Part shown: in pieces, positions 45,485 through 57,685 of the stretch
Layout: every line of letters begins with the position of its first letter
Numbering within the stretch: position 1 is the stretch's first letter
Assembly (NCBI RefSeq): GCF_030867095.1
Contig: NC_081827.1
Coordinates: forward strand, 25,172,001-25,236,000
Direction: 5' to 3'
DNA from: Alligator mississippiensis
Taxonomy: Eukaryota > Chordata > Crocodylia > Alligatoridae
Length of the DNA stretch: 64,000 nucleotides
Notes under the pieces: model-generated
Told to the model about the DNA's origin: nothing
Database searches by the model: none
The model's input: only the letters and a program-made list of their open reading frames with translations
Made by a program: the position numbers and the translations under genes

Positions 45485-48400
45485 TACCAGGATCCCAAGC
45501 AGGGAGATGAGATGACACAGAAACAGCCCCACATTTCAAAAACCAAAATGCTAATTAGTTTACATGTACTGCAGTTTAACATATTAAACACAAGTGGATC
45601 CCTGTATTAGGAAACTGCATGTTAATTCAAACCATCCAGAAAGCAAGTATTTAAACAGCTACTGTAAATTTGCATGATTATAAATAAAGCCTACGCGAAT
45701 ATTGAGCATTCAAACCTTGCTCATCTTTCAAAATTGAAGTCTCCCCCAAACTCTGTTACTTTACTTGAAGGAAATGAGAATAATATTTTAGCATTTAAAC
45801 AAATGGGTGGTGTGCTAAAAAACTGACATTTTCTCTAGTGGGCAAAGACTATGAATGAGATGATGCTTAAAATATATTTAGGGATTCATTTCTGTTTACA
45901 GCATATGACAATACAGGTCTTAATATTAACGTTCTGAAATGATTTGGTTTGATCATAATTATTGCTTCAATTGTTCCTACATTCCTGAATGCTGCATGAA
46001 TTAAATCAAGTCTAAAAATTATGTTAAGGGCAGCTGATGATTCACAGTTAATGTTGTTAGTAACTAGTGCATTTAGAGAAAGTAAGCTGAGTGTATGATA
46101 CATTACACGAAGTCCTAATATGAAAATCTCTTTGCTTTCAATTTAATGACATTTCTCCAACCCCAAATTTGTTAGGGTTTTATTTTATTAAATAGTCTAA
46201 GTTTAAGTCAGAAGGGCACATTTTTCTTCATTCTTCATTCATTCAGGTCTTTATTCAGTCAATGAAGCATAATGGAGTAATCTGTTATTACAACTGCTAT
46301 TTTACACCCCAGTGAACCATTATTGGCTAATCATTTCTGCAGGATATGGTTGCAGCTGGCCCCTTACATTTAGAGACTACCAATGAAAACAGGTCATGTC
46401 CCACACAAGGAATGGCATGAGGCTCATAAAAGCTTCCAATGAACACACCATAAGCCTAGGTAGTTTGGATCTGGACCCATCTAAATATTATGTAGGATGC
46501 AGAAATCAAAAGTGACCTTGCTGTTGTATTACAAATGTTCTAGCACTGCATTAACCACAAATTGTAACCAATTTTTCCTCCTCTCCCCAAATGCTGTATA
46601 TGGAAGAGAAGGTCAGCATTGTAAAATTGCTTACTAAATCCTCTGTCTATAAATCTGAAACTATGTCAGGCTGGGAACCAGGTTTCTGATTAATGCTTGA
46701 AGCTCTCTCTACATGTTACAAAAGGTATGAAGGTTCTGATCATCATTTAGCATAAAACAAGGCTATTTACCTGGTAAACCTCAGCCCTTCGATCTCTTTC
46801 ACAAATCCTTGCAAGTTGAATGCAAGTTTCATGCAATACATGTGCATCTAGAATCAGCTAACCATGAATATTTAAATAATGGGTCATAAATCTTCAGATA
46901 AACTTAAGTTGCTTTAAAAGCAAAGGATAGAAAGGCCCATCACTTCCACTTCATGCTAATTAGCAATGTAGATTTGAAACTCTAAAAACAAGCTAATTGG
47001 AGAAAGCCTAGATCGAGGGGAAAGACCAAGTTTGAGAATAGCAAATTACATTTAGAGAACTTCATTTTTTTCTGCTCTCAAGTGGTTTCCACATCTCCCC
47101 ATTCCCGACTAGCAGGCAGCTGCCAGTAAAGAGGTATGGAGAATTCCAACAATTAAACATACACTGCCCTACTAAATTGGGCATATGACTGCTTTTGACT
47201 CTACACAATAAAACAGCTCTGGAAAGCCTGCACTGAGTTCCAACTGGCAGCTTGGCCAATATCTGAACTAGATGCAGGCAGATGGACAGGCCATTTTTAC
47301 TACACTGTGAATCCTAATGCTCACTCGTTGTAGGTCATATTAAAAACACTCGGCAATGCATGCCACCATATATTTGGATAAACACTCCTCAGAGAATGCT
47401 GGAGTGAGGAAAACAGAGACTGTTGAGATAGGTAAGATAAGGCAGGAGAGAATACAGCAATACTTACTGGTCTGATTCACATGACCAAATGGTATTGTTA
47501 CTCTGACTAATGGATAACATAAAAACATAACATTATAATATATAGCTTAATCCACTTAGGCATGTGCAGATGGCATCTCTCCTACAGTGGCCCCAAAAGA
47601 CAGCATACAGATGATAGCCTAGAATGTTTTCATAATAAGCAAGTAAATCCCCAAAGCTGTTTTGAATGTCTAAAATGGCATGACATTTGCCTCTCTCTGG
47701 ATCAGAATGAGTCCTGGTAAAAACAAAAAAAGACCCTGTGAAGGTGACGGTTCGAACCAAATGAACTCCAGCACCATTTTTTATAAATAAATAATTTTTT
47801 TATAAATCTGAAGAATACACAACTTTTGTTCCTTTACAACACAGTGAAGGTGACACCTCCCTCTAAGATGAGCCTGGAATCCAAACTAAGTTTTTAGTTC
47901 TTTCTTGGCCCGTTTCAAGTTGCTCCGTTTAGTGGCGAGCAAAATGAAAAGCAATCACCTAAAGAGGGCTCAGAAGATGGCTCCATTAACTTTGTAACAA
48001 CAGGTTTTATGTCTCATGTTGGAACAGATGCACAAACTGGTGGAAACGCATCAACAAATCGTTTACAGTATCGTGTGATGGAGGCATAGTGGACTCAGCA
48101 GACTAACTACTTGCTATTCGGCAGGATGTTCTTACAGCAGACGGGAGCTTTTTGATCACAGACAAGTAGAGGCAGAAATATATAAGTGCTATAGAGTCCA
48201 AGATAGATTACGTAGAAGTAGCCAGGCCCTGCATAGCTTTTTCTACCACATTTAGGAAGAATCATGAGCAGCGATTGTATTTTGATACTATATATCTTGG
48301 GCAGAAAAACAAAACATCCCTTCTGATAGGCCTTTCTACCAATGCAATTTTCTTTCATTGTTCATTCCTCTTATATCTTCTCCATTCACCATCCCCTTCA

Positions 48401-50685
48401 CTCATGCAGAAACAGCCTAGTTCCTGTCCCTGATGGACTGCAAAATCTCAAAATATTTATCATTTTTTCCCATCAAATGGAGAAAGTTAGCAGTTTAACA
48501 CCTCTGCTACCTTCCAAGAAATGCCTGGAGTTTATTAAAAGGTAAATGATTAAAGTAACAACCTTCAAGGATAAATGTGGAAGGTTCTACACCAAATTTG
48601 AGATTTTTTTTCCCCAAAATGAACACCATGCAGGAACTGTGGTACATATGGTTGTGGCACGCCAATCACGGAAGACTTAATTTATAGTTTAAAGAGGAGA
48701 AAAGGTGAAGAGGTGAAGACAAAAAATACAGCCAAACTGAGCAGGGCCAGAATATGTTTTACAAGAAGGATATTTATTGTGCAAGTGGCTGTGAATTTTC
48801 CAACTTGTGTCCTGTGGGAAGGGCTTAGCAAATTGTTCACATTAGCCAACTCTCATGACCTCTATTCACAATCACTATCTTACATATATATAGTTACAGA
48901 GAAATCACAGGTCCTGAGGCTTGGTAGGTGCCATGGGTCCACAGAAAAAATAACAGTGGTAATCTAGTAAATGAGAGGTAGTAAATGCCAGTGGCAGATA
49001 AAAAAGAAATGACATTAATTTGTAAATCTAAGAGTTCTGGAATTGACAGAGCAGCAGCAGAATATATTGTCGGGGGCTAAATATATATTCAGGGGCTGGA
49101 TGTGTGACCCTTAAAACCTTTTGTCTATTCGAGTCTTGTGCTCAAGCTAAGGCCAAAGAATGGGAAGCCTTTGTAAGAGGTGTTTTTAAGAAAATCCAAA
49201 TTTTTAAACTCTTTAAATACACCCATGCAAGAACACAGCTATTTTAGTTCAACACTGGTCAAATATTATAGGGCAGGGGGATTCTTCTGCTGCCATCCTA
49301 TTAACAGTGGAAATTCTTTTTGGAAATGCTTATTCACAGAAAAATTCAGATTTAATACAATTAAAACTACTGACAAATTCAAGGAGCACTTTTTGCTGAA
49401 ATTGCATGGTGACTAAGGCCAGTAGTTTGGAAACTTTCTTGGGATATGAGAGACCAAGATCCAATTCTCTCTTCTGCCCAGGCCCAATTTAAACCTAAAT
49501 CCTTACCTTCTGTCACGTGTAGATACCGAGTTACAGGATATTATGGGGCAGATTTTCCTCATTATTTTTTGATGGAGTTGTTTTTTATATAACACACATA
49601 TCACATATTTTTAATGTATGTACTCATACACATGGGTGCCCCACACACACACTCTCTTTTTCTCTAGCCTAGTGGTGGGAGTTCAAACTGCTACTCTGAA
49701 TGAGGCAAAAACTAGTGGAGTGAACCTGAATTGGTACAGACTATTTGCAGGTTACTAGATAAATAAGAAGGTTCATAGTATTGTTTCCTTGTTCCATTAG
49801 ATCTTAAGGTGATAATATCACTTTATTACTTCAGCTTCTAAAAACAGCACTACTACAAAAGTTTAGGCACTGTGACTCTTGGGAAGTAATCTGTTTTCAA
49901 ATGAAAATATATCAAAACTTCATATCACATTTGGAATTATATAAATGCAATGTCAATCTAACTGTGCCTCTTAGCAACGCCGCCCCCCCCTCAAGCCCCC
50001 AAACAAACAAAAAACCCCAAACAGTTCTCTCAGCTTTTTTTTTTTTCGTGGTATGTGCAACAGAGGCTGTATTTCATTGTTACAAAGGCTTAGAAAAAGA
50101 CATCTGGCAGAAACAGACTTGAGACTAGCCAGAAAAAATGTGTGTGGGTGATTTAAAAAAGAATATTTATCAAGAATCTTTTGAACACAAGAAATTATGG
50201 TTAGAAGAAATATTCTAAGACTATTCAGAAAAGTGGAACTGGACACAGTAATAGCTGAGTCTTGGTAAAAAAAAAAAAGACCACAGCAAGACGAACATGT
50301 TATTTACTAGGAACTGGAAATTTCTGAGGGGGTTCTTGGGAACTCTGAAGAATACCTGACCTGAGAGGAATGAAGGAACAGGTGTTACGGCTTTGCTGCA
50401 AAACCAATATGAACTGAACTTCCCTTGATTGACAAATGTCTGAGAAATATCTCTGAAAAAGAATAATGTGTGTTTGGGTGGAGGGTAGAGAATCTCAAGG
50501 GCAAAGAATAGGGGTGACAACTTACAGGCATGGATCTCCTGGATTACTGCTAGATCCAGTGGCCAAACTTAAACGTTTAATGCTGTGGGTGGAAAAAGGC
50601 ATAAAAAACATACAGGCCGTTTGAACTAATTGTTTTCTCCCCAACTAGCTTGAATTAACAGATAGGCTCTGCATCACTCCCTACA
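45485..50685. other. Apparently single-copy AT-rich region
   Basis: I see no gene, RNA gene or named repeat in this 5.2 kb. Small homopolymer runs occur (poly-T near 50034-50046, poly-A near 50267-50279). A faint MIR-like phrase at 49440-49500 ('gagagaccaagatccaattc') is too weak to call. Confidence 0.4.
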
Positions 50686-50689
50686 GGGT

Positions 50690-51190
50690 AACAAAGACTG
50701 GTTTCAGATCAGCAGAATTCCTGAAACAAAGGCTGTCTGCTAAGAATGCCCTCGCCTCTGACCAGAAGGATAAAGACAAACTGGAGAAAGCTCACAGAAG
50801 AGCAAAAAATGATTGGGCTGGACCAGCAAACAAATGAATATATATAGACTTTGGTAAGAGAAGACCACTGGCAGGAAAAACCTATACCCTAACACAGCAA
50901 CAAACTAGAAAAGATGAGAAATTACTCAGTCTAGTTAGAATGGGGGTAGGAGTATAAAAAGAATCAGTGGGATGAAACTGAAGGAAAAAATGAGGCTGAA
51001 TATTAGGAAAAGCTTGAAAAGTTTTTCTAGAGCGATGACAGTCTCATTCAGAGCTGTGTTCTAAAGGGGACTAGTCAGACTACAAGAGAAAGGCATGAGA
51101 GAGAGCAATCCTGCACTGGTACGGATGTCCTAGGTGACCTCATACATACCGTCCATCTACAGAATCTATCATTTTCAATTTTGTTGGCCA
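50690..51190 (+). mobile_element. Old L3/CR1-like LINE relic
   Basis: The plus strand reads DKLEKAHRRAKNDWAG near 50770 and MRLNIRKSL near 50988. It then has 'ctaggtgacctcataca' in the 3' UTR, the order seen in L3/CR1 C-termini. It is heavily decayed. Confidence 0.45.
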
Positions 51191-51199
51191 AAAGGGAAT

Positions 51200-52070
51200 G
51201 GCAATTATACCTCTTCATGTTGGCTTCCTTTCAAACACACTTCCATCTGTTTTGTGACTTTAAACCCCAAAGTGACTGAAATATTAAAAATGTTCATGCT
51301 CCAGGTAGGACATGGCATGCTAGGTAAGTACCTTTTTAATATTCTCTTTCTCAAACAGATTAAAACTTCTGTGAATCCTAACATTTTCCTGCACTGTCAC
51401 ATACCGCTCTTAAGAGCAAAGAATTAACTTTGCTGGCTGCACTTGCTCAAAACCCACTGCTGCTGGTAGTTAAATTCATACAGATGTTAAAACCGCTGCT
51501 ATGTAACAAAAGGCAGTTTGAAAACCAGATGTCATTTAGAAAACACATTTCAGTCAAAATGACTGCAGAACTAGTCTGGAGTTAAATTCAATGAGCCCAA
51601 CACAAATTATGCTAGCATAAAAAGCTGTTCAAAATGATTCAGTTAGAAGCATAACTAGAATATATTCAGCATGCAAGCCTTGTAAAATCAGAAAGGACAT
51701 ACTTCCTTTTAGAAATATTTTAATAAATTAGCAGTAAAGGGAATACATTATTTAAAATATATATGTATATCTATTAGAAAGTAAGGTAGAAGAGAAGATT
51801 TAAGCCAACAACTGACCAGATTAGTTTTTGTAAATTCTAAAAAAAAGACCTATCACTGAATAAGGCAACACATTACTGTGTAATGCCATCAAATGGCATT
51901 TATTTTTAAACTTTAATGCCAGATTTGTGTTGTTACATGTTGCTGTTTCTAAGGTCCTGAATAAGCCAGAGAAATTCACTGCAGAGGAGATTACCTTGGA
52001 TAATATGATTCAACAATATTTTGTTATGCCTTAGCTGGCTCCCCTGCTTCTTTCAAGGGCTCATGCCCCA
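51200..52070. other. No feature recognised
   Basis: AT-rich; nothing supported on either strand. Confidence 0.35.
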
Positions 52071-52078
52071 ATTTAAGT

Positions 52079-52975
52079 GCGTCAAACTCCAATCAGTTGG
52101 AAGGCTGCATTCCTTCTTTTAGGTGTCTGATGGCTACACACTGGGCTCTGGCAGCCTTGGTAGCACTGCACGCAGAAGCTCCACCACTGGTTGGAGGGCT
52201 TCCCATGGCAGCACCCTAAACCTGGAGAGAGGGGAGATGGGGAAGGAAAGAGAGACTGCAGGGAATAAATGTGTGCGTGACCCTGCAGGGAGAGACAGTG
52301 TGCATGGGTGTTTGTGAGAGATCCTGCAGAGATTGTGCATGTGTGTGCATGCGCATGCATGTGCACACATATGGACGAGAGACAGACACAGTAGGGACAC
52401 AGAGTGCATGTGTGTGTGCACACGACCCTGCACCACTGCAGTCAGAAGCTGGGGCTCTAGCTACAGTGACAAGGCTTCTCACAGGGACAGGCCATGATCC
52501 AGTAAGAGCTGATGCACTGGCAGCCTCAGTGGCATCATAGAGAAAGCCCTGGCCACTGTGCAGGTGGCCAGATTTCTTGCAGAGGCAGCCAGCACCCCAG
52601 CGAGAGCTAGGCACTGCCAACCAGAGCAGAACTGTAGGTTCCCAAGGCAGCAGCCCACATCCCAGTGAGAGTCGGGGTGCTGGCAACTCCAGGAGCATCA
52701 TGGGCAAACCCTGCCACCGTGGCCAGAGCTGGGGCTCCAGCCAAGGTGGGAGGGCTTCCTGTGGGGGGAGCCAAAGCTCCACTGAGAATTGTGGTTAGAT
52801 ACTCCACACTGTGACTAAAGCCCTCTGGCTGTGGCAGCAGGGCTTCTGCCCTGGCATTGTTTTCACGGGACACAACCTGTCACCAGGGGAAGCCCCACCA
52901 CCATGGCTAGAGTCAGGGCAAAATTCTGTGGGCTGGATGATCCAGCCCATGGGCCATATGTTTGATGCCTACCCT
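52079..52975. mobile_element. Non-autonomous hAT-like element (about 0.9 kb)
   Basis: The left end 'agtgcgtcaaactcc' and the reverse complement of the right end ('ggtaggcatcaaacatatgg') share GC-TCAAAC. The right interior 'ccagcccatgggccatatg' parallels the right part of the hAT at 15640-16715 ('cccatggcccatattttgcc'). The interior is GC-rich with repeated 'ccagcgagagct' and 'cccagtgagagtc' modules. Flanks (caatttaa / ctaatttc) only partly match, so the duplication is uncertain. Long frames on both strands are GC-rich artefacts. Confidence 0.5.
52328..52432. repeat. Alternating purine-pyrimidine tract
   Basis: Runs of GTGTGCATGCGCATGCATGT type alternate purine and pyrimidine over several tens of bases, a composition favouring Z-DNA. 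It lies inside the hAT-like element. Confidence 0.6.
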
Positions 52976-52979
52976 AATT

Positions 52980-53955
52980 TCCAGATTTCCTGCTTATACT
53001 GGCTTGCACACGGCTATGGCTTCTGTTCCAAAGTGACTGTAGCCTTTTTAAACCGGTTTGCAATTATATAAACACTCACCACCTAATCCCACAGTACTTC
53101 AACTGCGTTATAGTTTTTCCTTTGTTTAAACTAATTAATTTATGTCCTTTTGCTGTTCTCTTCTGAACTCCCTACTATTTGCCAATGTCTTTCTGACATT
53201 AAGATTTCCACAAACTGAAAGAGGAATTTTAAATGCAATCTCATCAATGCCAAACAAAGAAACGGTCTTCCTCACATGGGCTATAACCTAATGTTGCCAG
53301 GTTAGGTGTTCTTCATCTATGCTGCATAACAAACATCTGATTTGACCATGGCTGCTCCCTTAGGAAACTTCTCTGCTTTACAAGTTTTCCCTTCTATTAA
53401 ATATTTGCATTTTGTACTATTTATCCTACATAGAAGAGTATGCTCTTATACAGATTAAGCCTTGTTTGGTTATTTTAAGATGCCACAGCTGCATTAGTTC
53501 TTCATCCTTGCTGGCGTTTGCCATGCCTCACAATTTAAGTAGTATTTGCACATTTCCTCAATGTGTTGTTAAATCTCCCCTCCCCCACACCAAGTAATAA
53601 CTGTAGATGCTAATAACACTGGACTCAAACAATCATGATTGCAATTTCTACCTAATTCAAAGAATGGCTTTTTGCCATTATACTTTTCAGTTCGTGTAAA
53701 AGCACTCCTACCAAGCCAATCTGAATAGACTGTTCATAATCAACATACAAATATAACAAGAATATCACATTTATTGATGCACAAATATAATTCAGACTCC
53801 AGATATCTAAAATAATTCCCATATTCACTAAGTAGATAAGTACTAAGGGTCTTCTGAACCTACCTAATACAATTTATTCCTTATGATTTTAAGCAAACAT
53901 CTTTGTTATCTGCTAGATCTTTATGGGTCATTATATATTTGTTCCATAACATCGT
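52980..53955. other. No feature recognised
   Basis: AT-rich. Around 53130-53580 the phrase order ('tgctgttctcttctgaactc', 'ctgacattaagatttccaca') faintly resembles antisense of an old CR1/L3, but this is not secure. Confidence 0.3.
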
Positions 53956-53958
53956 TGA

Positions 53959-54629
53959 TGGGTGTGTCTATGCAAGACACTATACTGTGCATTAAACTAA
54001 CCTAATGTGCAGTAAAGAATCAGTCTCTACATGTGCACAGCAATTACTGTGTAGTAGAATAGTCAAATGTGCCATTTTCTAGTATCTGTATATACAGGTA
54101 CTAGAAACTGGCATATTAACCTAATGCACCAAAAAGCATGTGTAGATGCTGACTGGGAGCAAATTGCTCCTGGTCAGTTGAGGCAGCAGGGGCCCACATG
54201 GGGTGGGGACCCAGCTCAGTGGGATGCTGCTTGCCAGCCACAAAGAGACTGGGATGGATCCCAATTTTCATGTGGCTGGCAGGCAGCTGCCTAGCAGCTG
54301 GGACAGCTCTCCCAGCCACGTGGAGATCAGGATAGGTCTTGACTTCCATGAGGGTGGGAGGTAGCTGCCTGGCAGATAGGACAGCTCTCCCCAACCCTGT
54401 GGAGATTGGGGCCAGCCCGGGTTGGCACTCAGGGGAACCTGGAACTCCCCCTGGCTGCTGCACGGAGGTAGCGCAGGGCAGGATCAGTTCTAGACTGAAC
54501 TAATCGTGTTGGAAGCAAATTTGCTTCTGATGTGTGCACGTTTAGATGGGTGCAGGAGTGCAGTTTAATGGGCCTGAATTTTCTGCACAGAAAATTAAGG
54601 CGCATAAATTGCACTTATAGATGCACCCA
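53959..54629. mobile_element. DNA-transposon MITE with the same termini type as 45154-45480
   Basis: The ends are TGGGTGTGTCTATGC and, reverse-complemented, TGGGTGCATCTATAAGTGC. The sub-terminal zones are AT-rich and the centre is GC-rich with a 78-bp tandem repeat. No transposase is visible and no clear target duplication was seen. Confidence 0.55.
54234..54415. repeat. 78-bp tandem repeat, two full copies and a partial third
   Basis: Units start with 'ccagccac' at 54234, 'ccagccacgtggagat' at 54312 and 'ccaaccctgtggagat' at about 54390. Each includes 'gggaggtagctgcctggcag'-like text and ends 'ggacagctct'. Confidence 0.75.
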
Positions 54630-54890
54630 CTGAGAATTAAAGTTAGAATTAACAGACTATCACTTGTTAAGATCACACTTAAGGGTTGTATGTGTGCAGG
54701 GGGTGATCCGCATTCACTTGCCCTTTCTCTCCAACATAACCTCAGTCCGATCTATCCAGAACAGCCTGCTTACTCATATCATTGTATTGTACTCTCTTTG
54801 TATCAGGGAACATCTTTATTATGTCTATATAGCCCTCATATTCTGAGGCCCAAACTGGTGAAGTTCTTTAGTTACCACCACAGTCTAAAT

Positions 54891-55114
54891 CAGGGGTTGA
54901 CAACATTTTTTAGCAGAGTGCCAAAAACACCTGCAACCTCGACTCGTAAGATGTTGTCAGGGGTGGATGGCAGCAAAGCTGCGAGGGGCCTAATCCTCAT
55001 TGTGGCAGGGCAGCCACGGTCCCTTCCCTGCCAACCACCTAAAGGCATACACGCCAAGCAAAATGCCTTCACGTGCTGTGCTCCAGCACCCATGCTGGGG
55101 ATTGTCTACCTCTG
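54891..55114. mobile_element. hAT MITE (224 bp)
   Basis: The ends are CAGGGGTTGACAAC and, reverse-complemented, CAGAGGTAGACAATCC. Flanks gtctaaat (54883-54890) and atctaagt (55115-55122) match at 6 of 8. The right half resembles 1666-1821. Confidence 0.65.
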
Positions 55115-55122
55115 ATCTAAGT

Positions 55123-55730
55123 GTTAAACAAATACAAACAACAAACATTTCTTTTGCACCAAAAATGTAGGTGGTATCCTGCAAAAGTTTAAACAAGAAA
55201 CACTGATCCTTCTCCAAAGAGCTTATTCTCTGAGCTCTGACCCTGCCTTCTCTGCTGTATGCACTAAGTGCTGTGCATGTGTGGAATCCCATTGGCTTCA
55301 ATGGGTCTCCACAAAAGTGCAGGAGTCTGTCGGCATGAAGGAGCTTGAAAGATCAAGGCTTAAATCAGCTAAATGTCTATTCCAAGGAAGAGGGCAGAGA
55401 AAAGGCATATTGGGATTTAATTAAGAGCCAATCATTTCATAGGGGATAAATTATAAAACTGGATGTTTTAAGCAGAACTCAAGGCAACGCTAGAGGGAGG
55501 AGCAGAGAGCAGCATAAGAGCAGAAGCCAAGTAAAAAAGGAACTGAGAAGGCATAGGGCAAGGATCTCTAGTACAGAGTACCAAAAAATTAAATAACAAG
55601 TACCAGCTAATGAAACCTCAAGGGCCTGAAAATCATAACTGAGTTTAAGAGCTGGGTAATATTCTGGGTGTAGTCTGTTACCTACTTACATTAATGAGTT
55701 ATCTGTCACAGTCTAATTGTCCCTACTTTT
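55123..55730. other. No feature recognised
   Basis: Mixed composition; no coding signal and no repeat that I can name. Confidence 0.35.
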
Positions 55731-56285
55731 CTTACAGGATCGTAGGGCTAGAGAGGATCTCCTGAGTAATTAAGCCCTGTTTTTATCATCACATACAACC
55801 ATGCTATATAAACCCCTTCATCAAGTGTCATTTTGAAACTGGTTGGGTTATTTGTCCCTGCAGTTTCTATTGGAAATCAGTTCCAGGATCTTACTCCTCT
55901 GGTGTTTACACGTCTTCTAATTTTCACCTTAAATTTGTTAATGTCAGTTTATACCCATTTATTCTTAGTGACCCTTCTTCTTTATTTTAAATCAGGGCTG
56001 TCCAACTTCTGGGCAGCTGAGGGCCACATGCACTGTGGGATGCAGACCCAGGGGCTGCACATGCTCTCTCTGCTGCATGCAGGCCAGCTCCCCTCCTGGC
56101 CATGCAGGCAGCACCCCAATCCCCTTCAGCTACGCAAGTCATGCAAGCAACTTACCTGCAGTGCACAGCTCAGGAAGCCTGGCTCCCTCCTTTTCTAAGC
56201 ATGCAGTTTATGTAGCCCAGCACACTCCCCAGCTGTACTGGGAACCAGAAGGAGGGAGCAGGAGCCTGGAGATCCTGGTTGCTGC

Positions 56286-57123
56286 TAGGGGTGTGCAAAG
56301 TGGGCCATATTCAATTCAGATTCAGCCTGAAGTGGGCCGTAATTAATTCAGATTCAGCCCGAATCAGGGACAGTGATTCAATTAATTGATTTGGATCACT
56401 GTCCTCGATTCAATTTGGCCGAGTCCAAAGACTCAGTGCTGACTTGGAGAATCAGCGATTCAGCCATAGACACAGCTTTAAATGTTTTTCTACATACCTT
56501 GAGATACCAGGCACAGCTCATGAATGTTGCGATGCTGGGGCAGATGGAGTATCCCACAGGAGTGCCGGGGGGGGAGGGGGGCGCGGCCTGCATGCTCAGT
56601 GGCAAACCCAGAAGTGGACCAGAAGTACTTCCGATCCACTTCTGGGCCCGCTGCCGAGCGCGCTGGGGGCCCCCCCAAAACCGCCAACTTGGCAATTGAC
56701 CACAGGGGGACCCTGGGTGCCCCCCCAGACCCAGGAGGCACAAGTTGCCAAGCCAGAGGGGTGCGGAAGGCCCCTGCAGCGCACTCCCAAGGGACCTGAA
56801 AACGGACCGGAAGTGCTTCTGGTTCACTTCTGGGTCTGCTGCCGAGCACGCTGGGGACCCCCTGTGCTCCTGTGGGACGCTCTATCCGCCCCACCATCTC
56901 AGCATTCACAAGCCACTTGGTACCTTGAGGTATGTAGAAAAAACATTTAAAGCTGTATCTATGTCCAAATCATCAAATCTTTCTGAATCAATTCAGAGGG
57001 CTCCAAATTGATTCAGAGAGATTGAAGGGTCTCCTGATTCAATTCAGATTTGGAGATTTGGTCACCGAATCTGGATAAATCTCCACCGAATCAAATCAGT
57101 GACTGAAGCTTCACACAGCCCCA
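56286..57123. mobile_element. Foldback hAT element nested in another hAT (sister of 894-1657)
   Basis: It starts TAGGGGTGTGCAAAG and ends CACACAGCCCCA. The flanks gttgctgc (56278-56285) and gctgctgc (57124-57131) match at 7 of 8. The interior repeats the arrangement of the element at 894: gattc-rich ends, 'cacagctttaaatgtttttc' near 56471 answered inverted near 56938, and 'cagaagtggaccagaagtac' at the first hinge. It has a second copy of the hinge region (56795-56835), so it is longer inside. Confidence 0.8.
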
Positions 57124-57177
57124 GCTGCTGCAACCACAAGCAGAGTGGTTGGATGGGAGCCTGCAGGTGACACATTA

Positions 57178-57583
57178 CCATATTTTCGTGCATATACCCC
57201 ACCCGCGGGTATAAGCTGTATAACCTGCAGGAAATTGTATTTTTTTAGATAAGTCCGTGTATATGTCGCACCCGTGTATTCCCTGCGGCAGCGTATACAC
57301 AGGGAGGCGGCGCAGCCCAGCCCGCCCCGGCAGCGGCAGCACAGCCCGGCCTGCCCGGGCCCAGCGGGGAGGCTACGCAGCCATGTCCGTCCTGGCCCCA
57401 GCCCCCGTGGCAGCGGCGGCATAGCCCAGGCCCAGCGGGGAAGCGGCACAGCCTGCCCTGGCCCTGGCCCCCTGCGGGGAAAAAAAGTCCACTGATAGCC
57501 CACACCCCCGTATAGCCCACACCCATCCATTTTTTTTTGGTAAAATCGTGTATACCCTGCGGGGTATATGCGCAAAAATATGG
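57178..57583. mobile_element. TIR element (406 bp) flanked by TA, nested in the hAT
   Basis: The termini CCATATTTTCGTGCATATAC and, reverse-complemented, CCATATTTTTGCGCATATAC are flanked by TA (57176-57177 and 57584-57585). A TA duplication suggests Tc1/mariner, but the termini are not typical and the superfamily is left open. The centre is CpG- and GC-rich (57290-57480) with repeated 'cagcggcagcacagcc' modules. Related ends occur at 29836 and 4058. Confidence 0.7.
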
Positions 57584-57685
57584 TAATTCCTTGCAGACTG
57601 CCAGTTGGACAGTTCTGATTTAAACAGGCCTTTAAAATCGCACTCCTTTGAAATATTTAGAGAGAACTATAATTGCCAGTAACAA

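Larger units (their letters stand above)
55993..57617. mobile_element. hAT element carrying two further insertions
   Basis: The ends are CAGGGCTGTCCAACTTCTGG and, reverse-complemented, CAGAACTGTCCAACTGGCAG. Flanks ttttaaat (55985-55992) and atttaaac (57618-57625) match at 6 of 8. Its own sequence is 55993-56285, 57132-57175 and 57586-57617; the rest belongs to the two younger elements. No transposase remains. Confidence 0.7.
55735..57680 (-). mobile_element. Old L3/CR1 3' UTR, split by nested DNA transposons
   Basis: The left part (55735-55984) shows, on the plus strand, the antisense L3/CR1 3' UTR phrase order: 'gttccaggatcttactcctc', 'cgtcttctaattttcacctt' and 'gtcagtttatacccatttat'. After removing the hAT element 55993-57617, the text resumes at 57618 with 'aaacaggcctttaaaatc' and 'tatttagagagaactataat', which fits the continuation of the same UTR. 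The outer insertion thus lies within this LINE. Confidence 0.55.

Noticed and set aside
52082..52782. Several 90-190 codon ORFs on the minus strand
   Set aside because: They overlap in different frames through a GC-rich hAT-like interior and alternating GT/CA tract.
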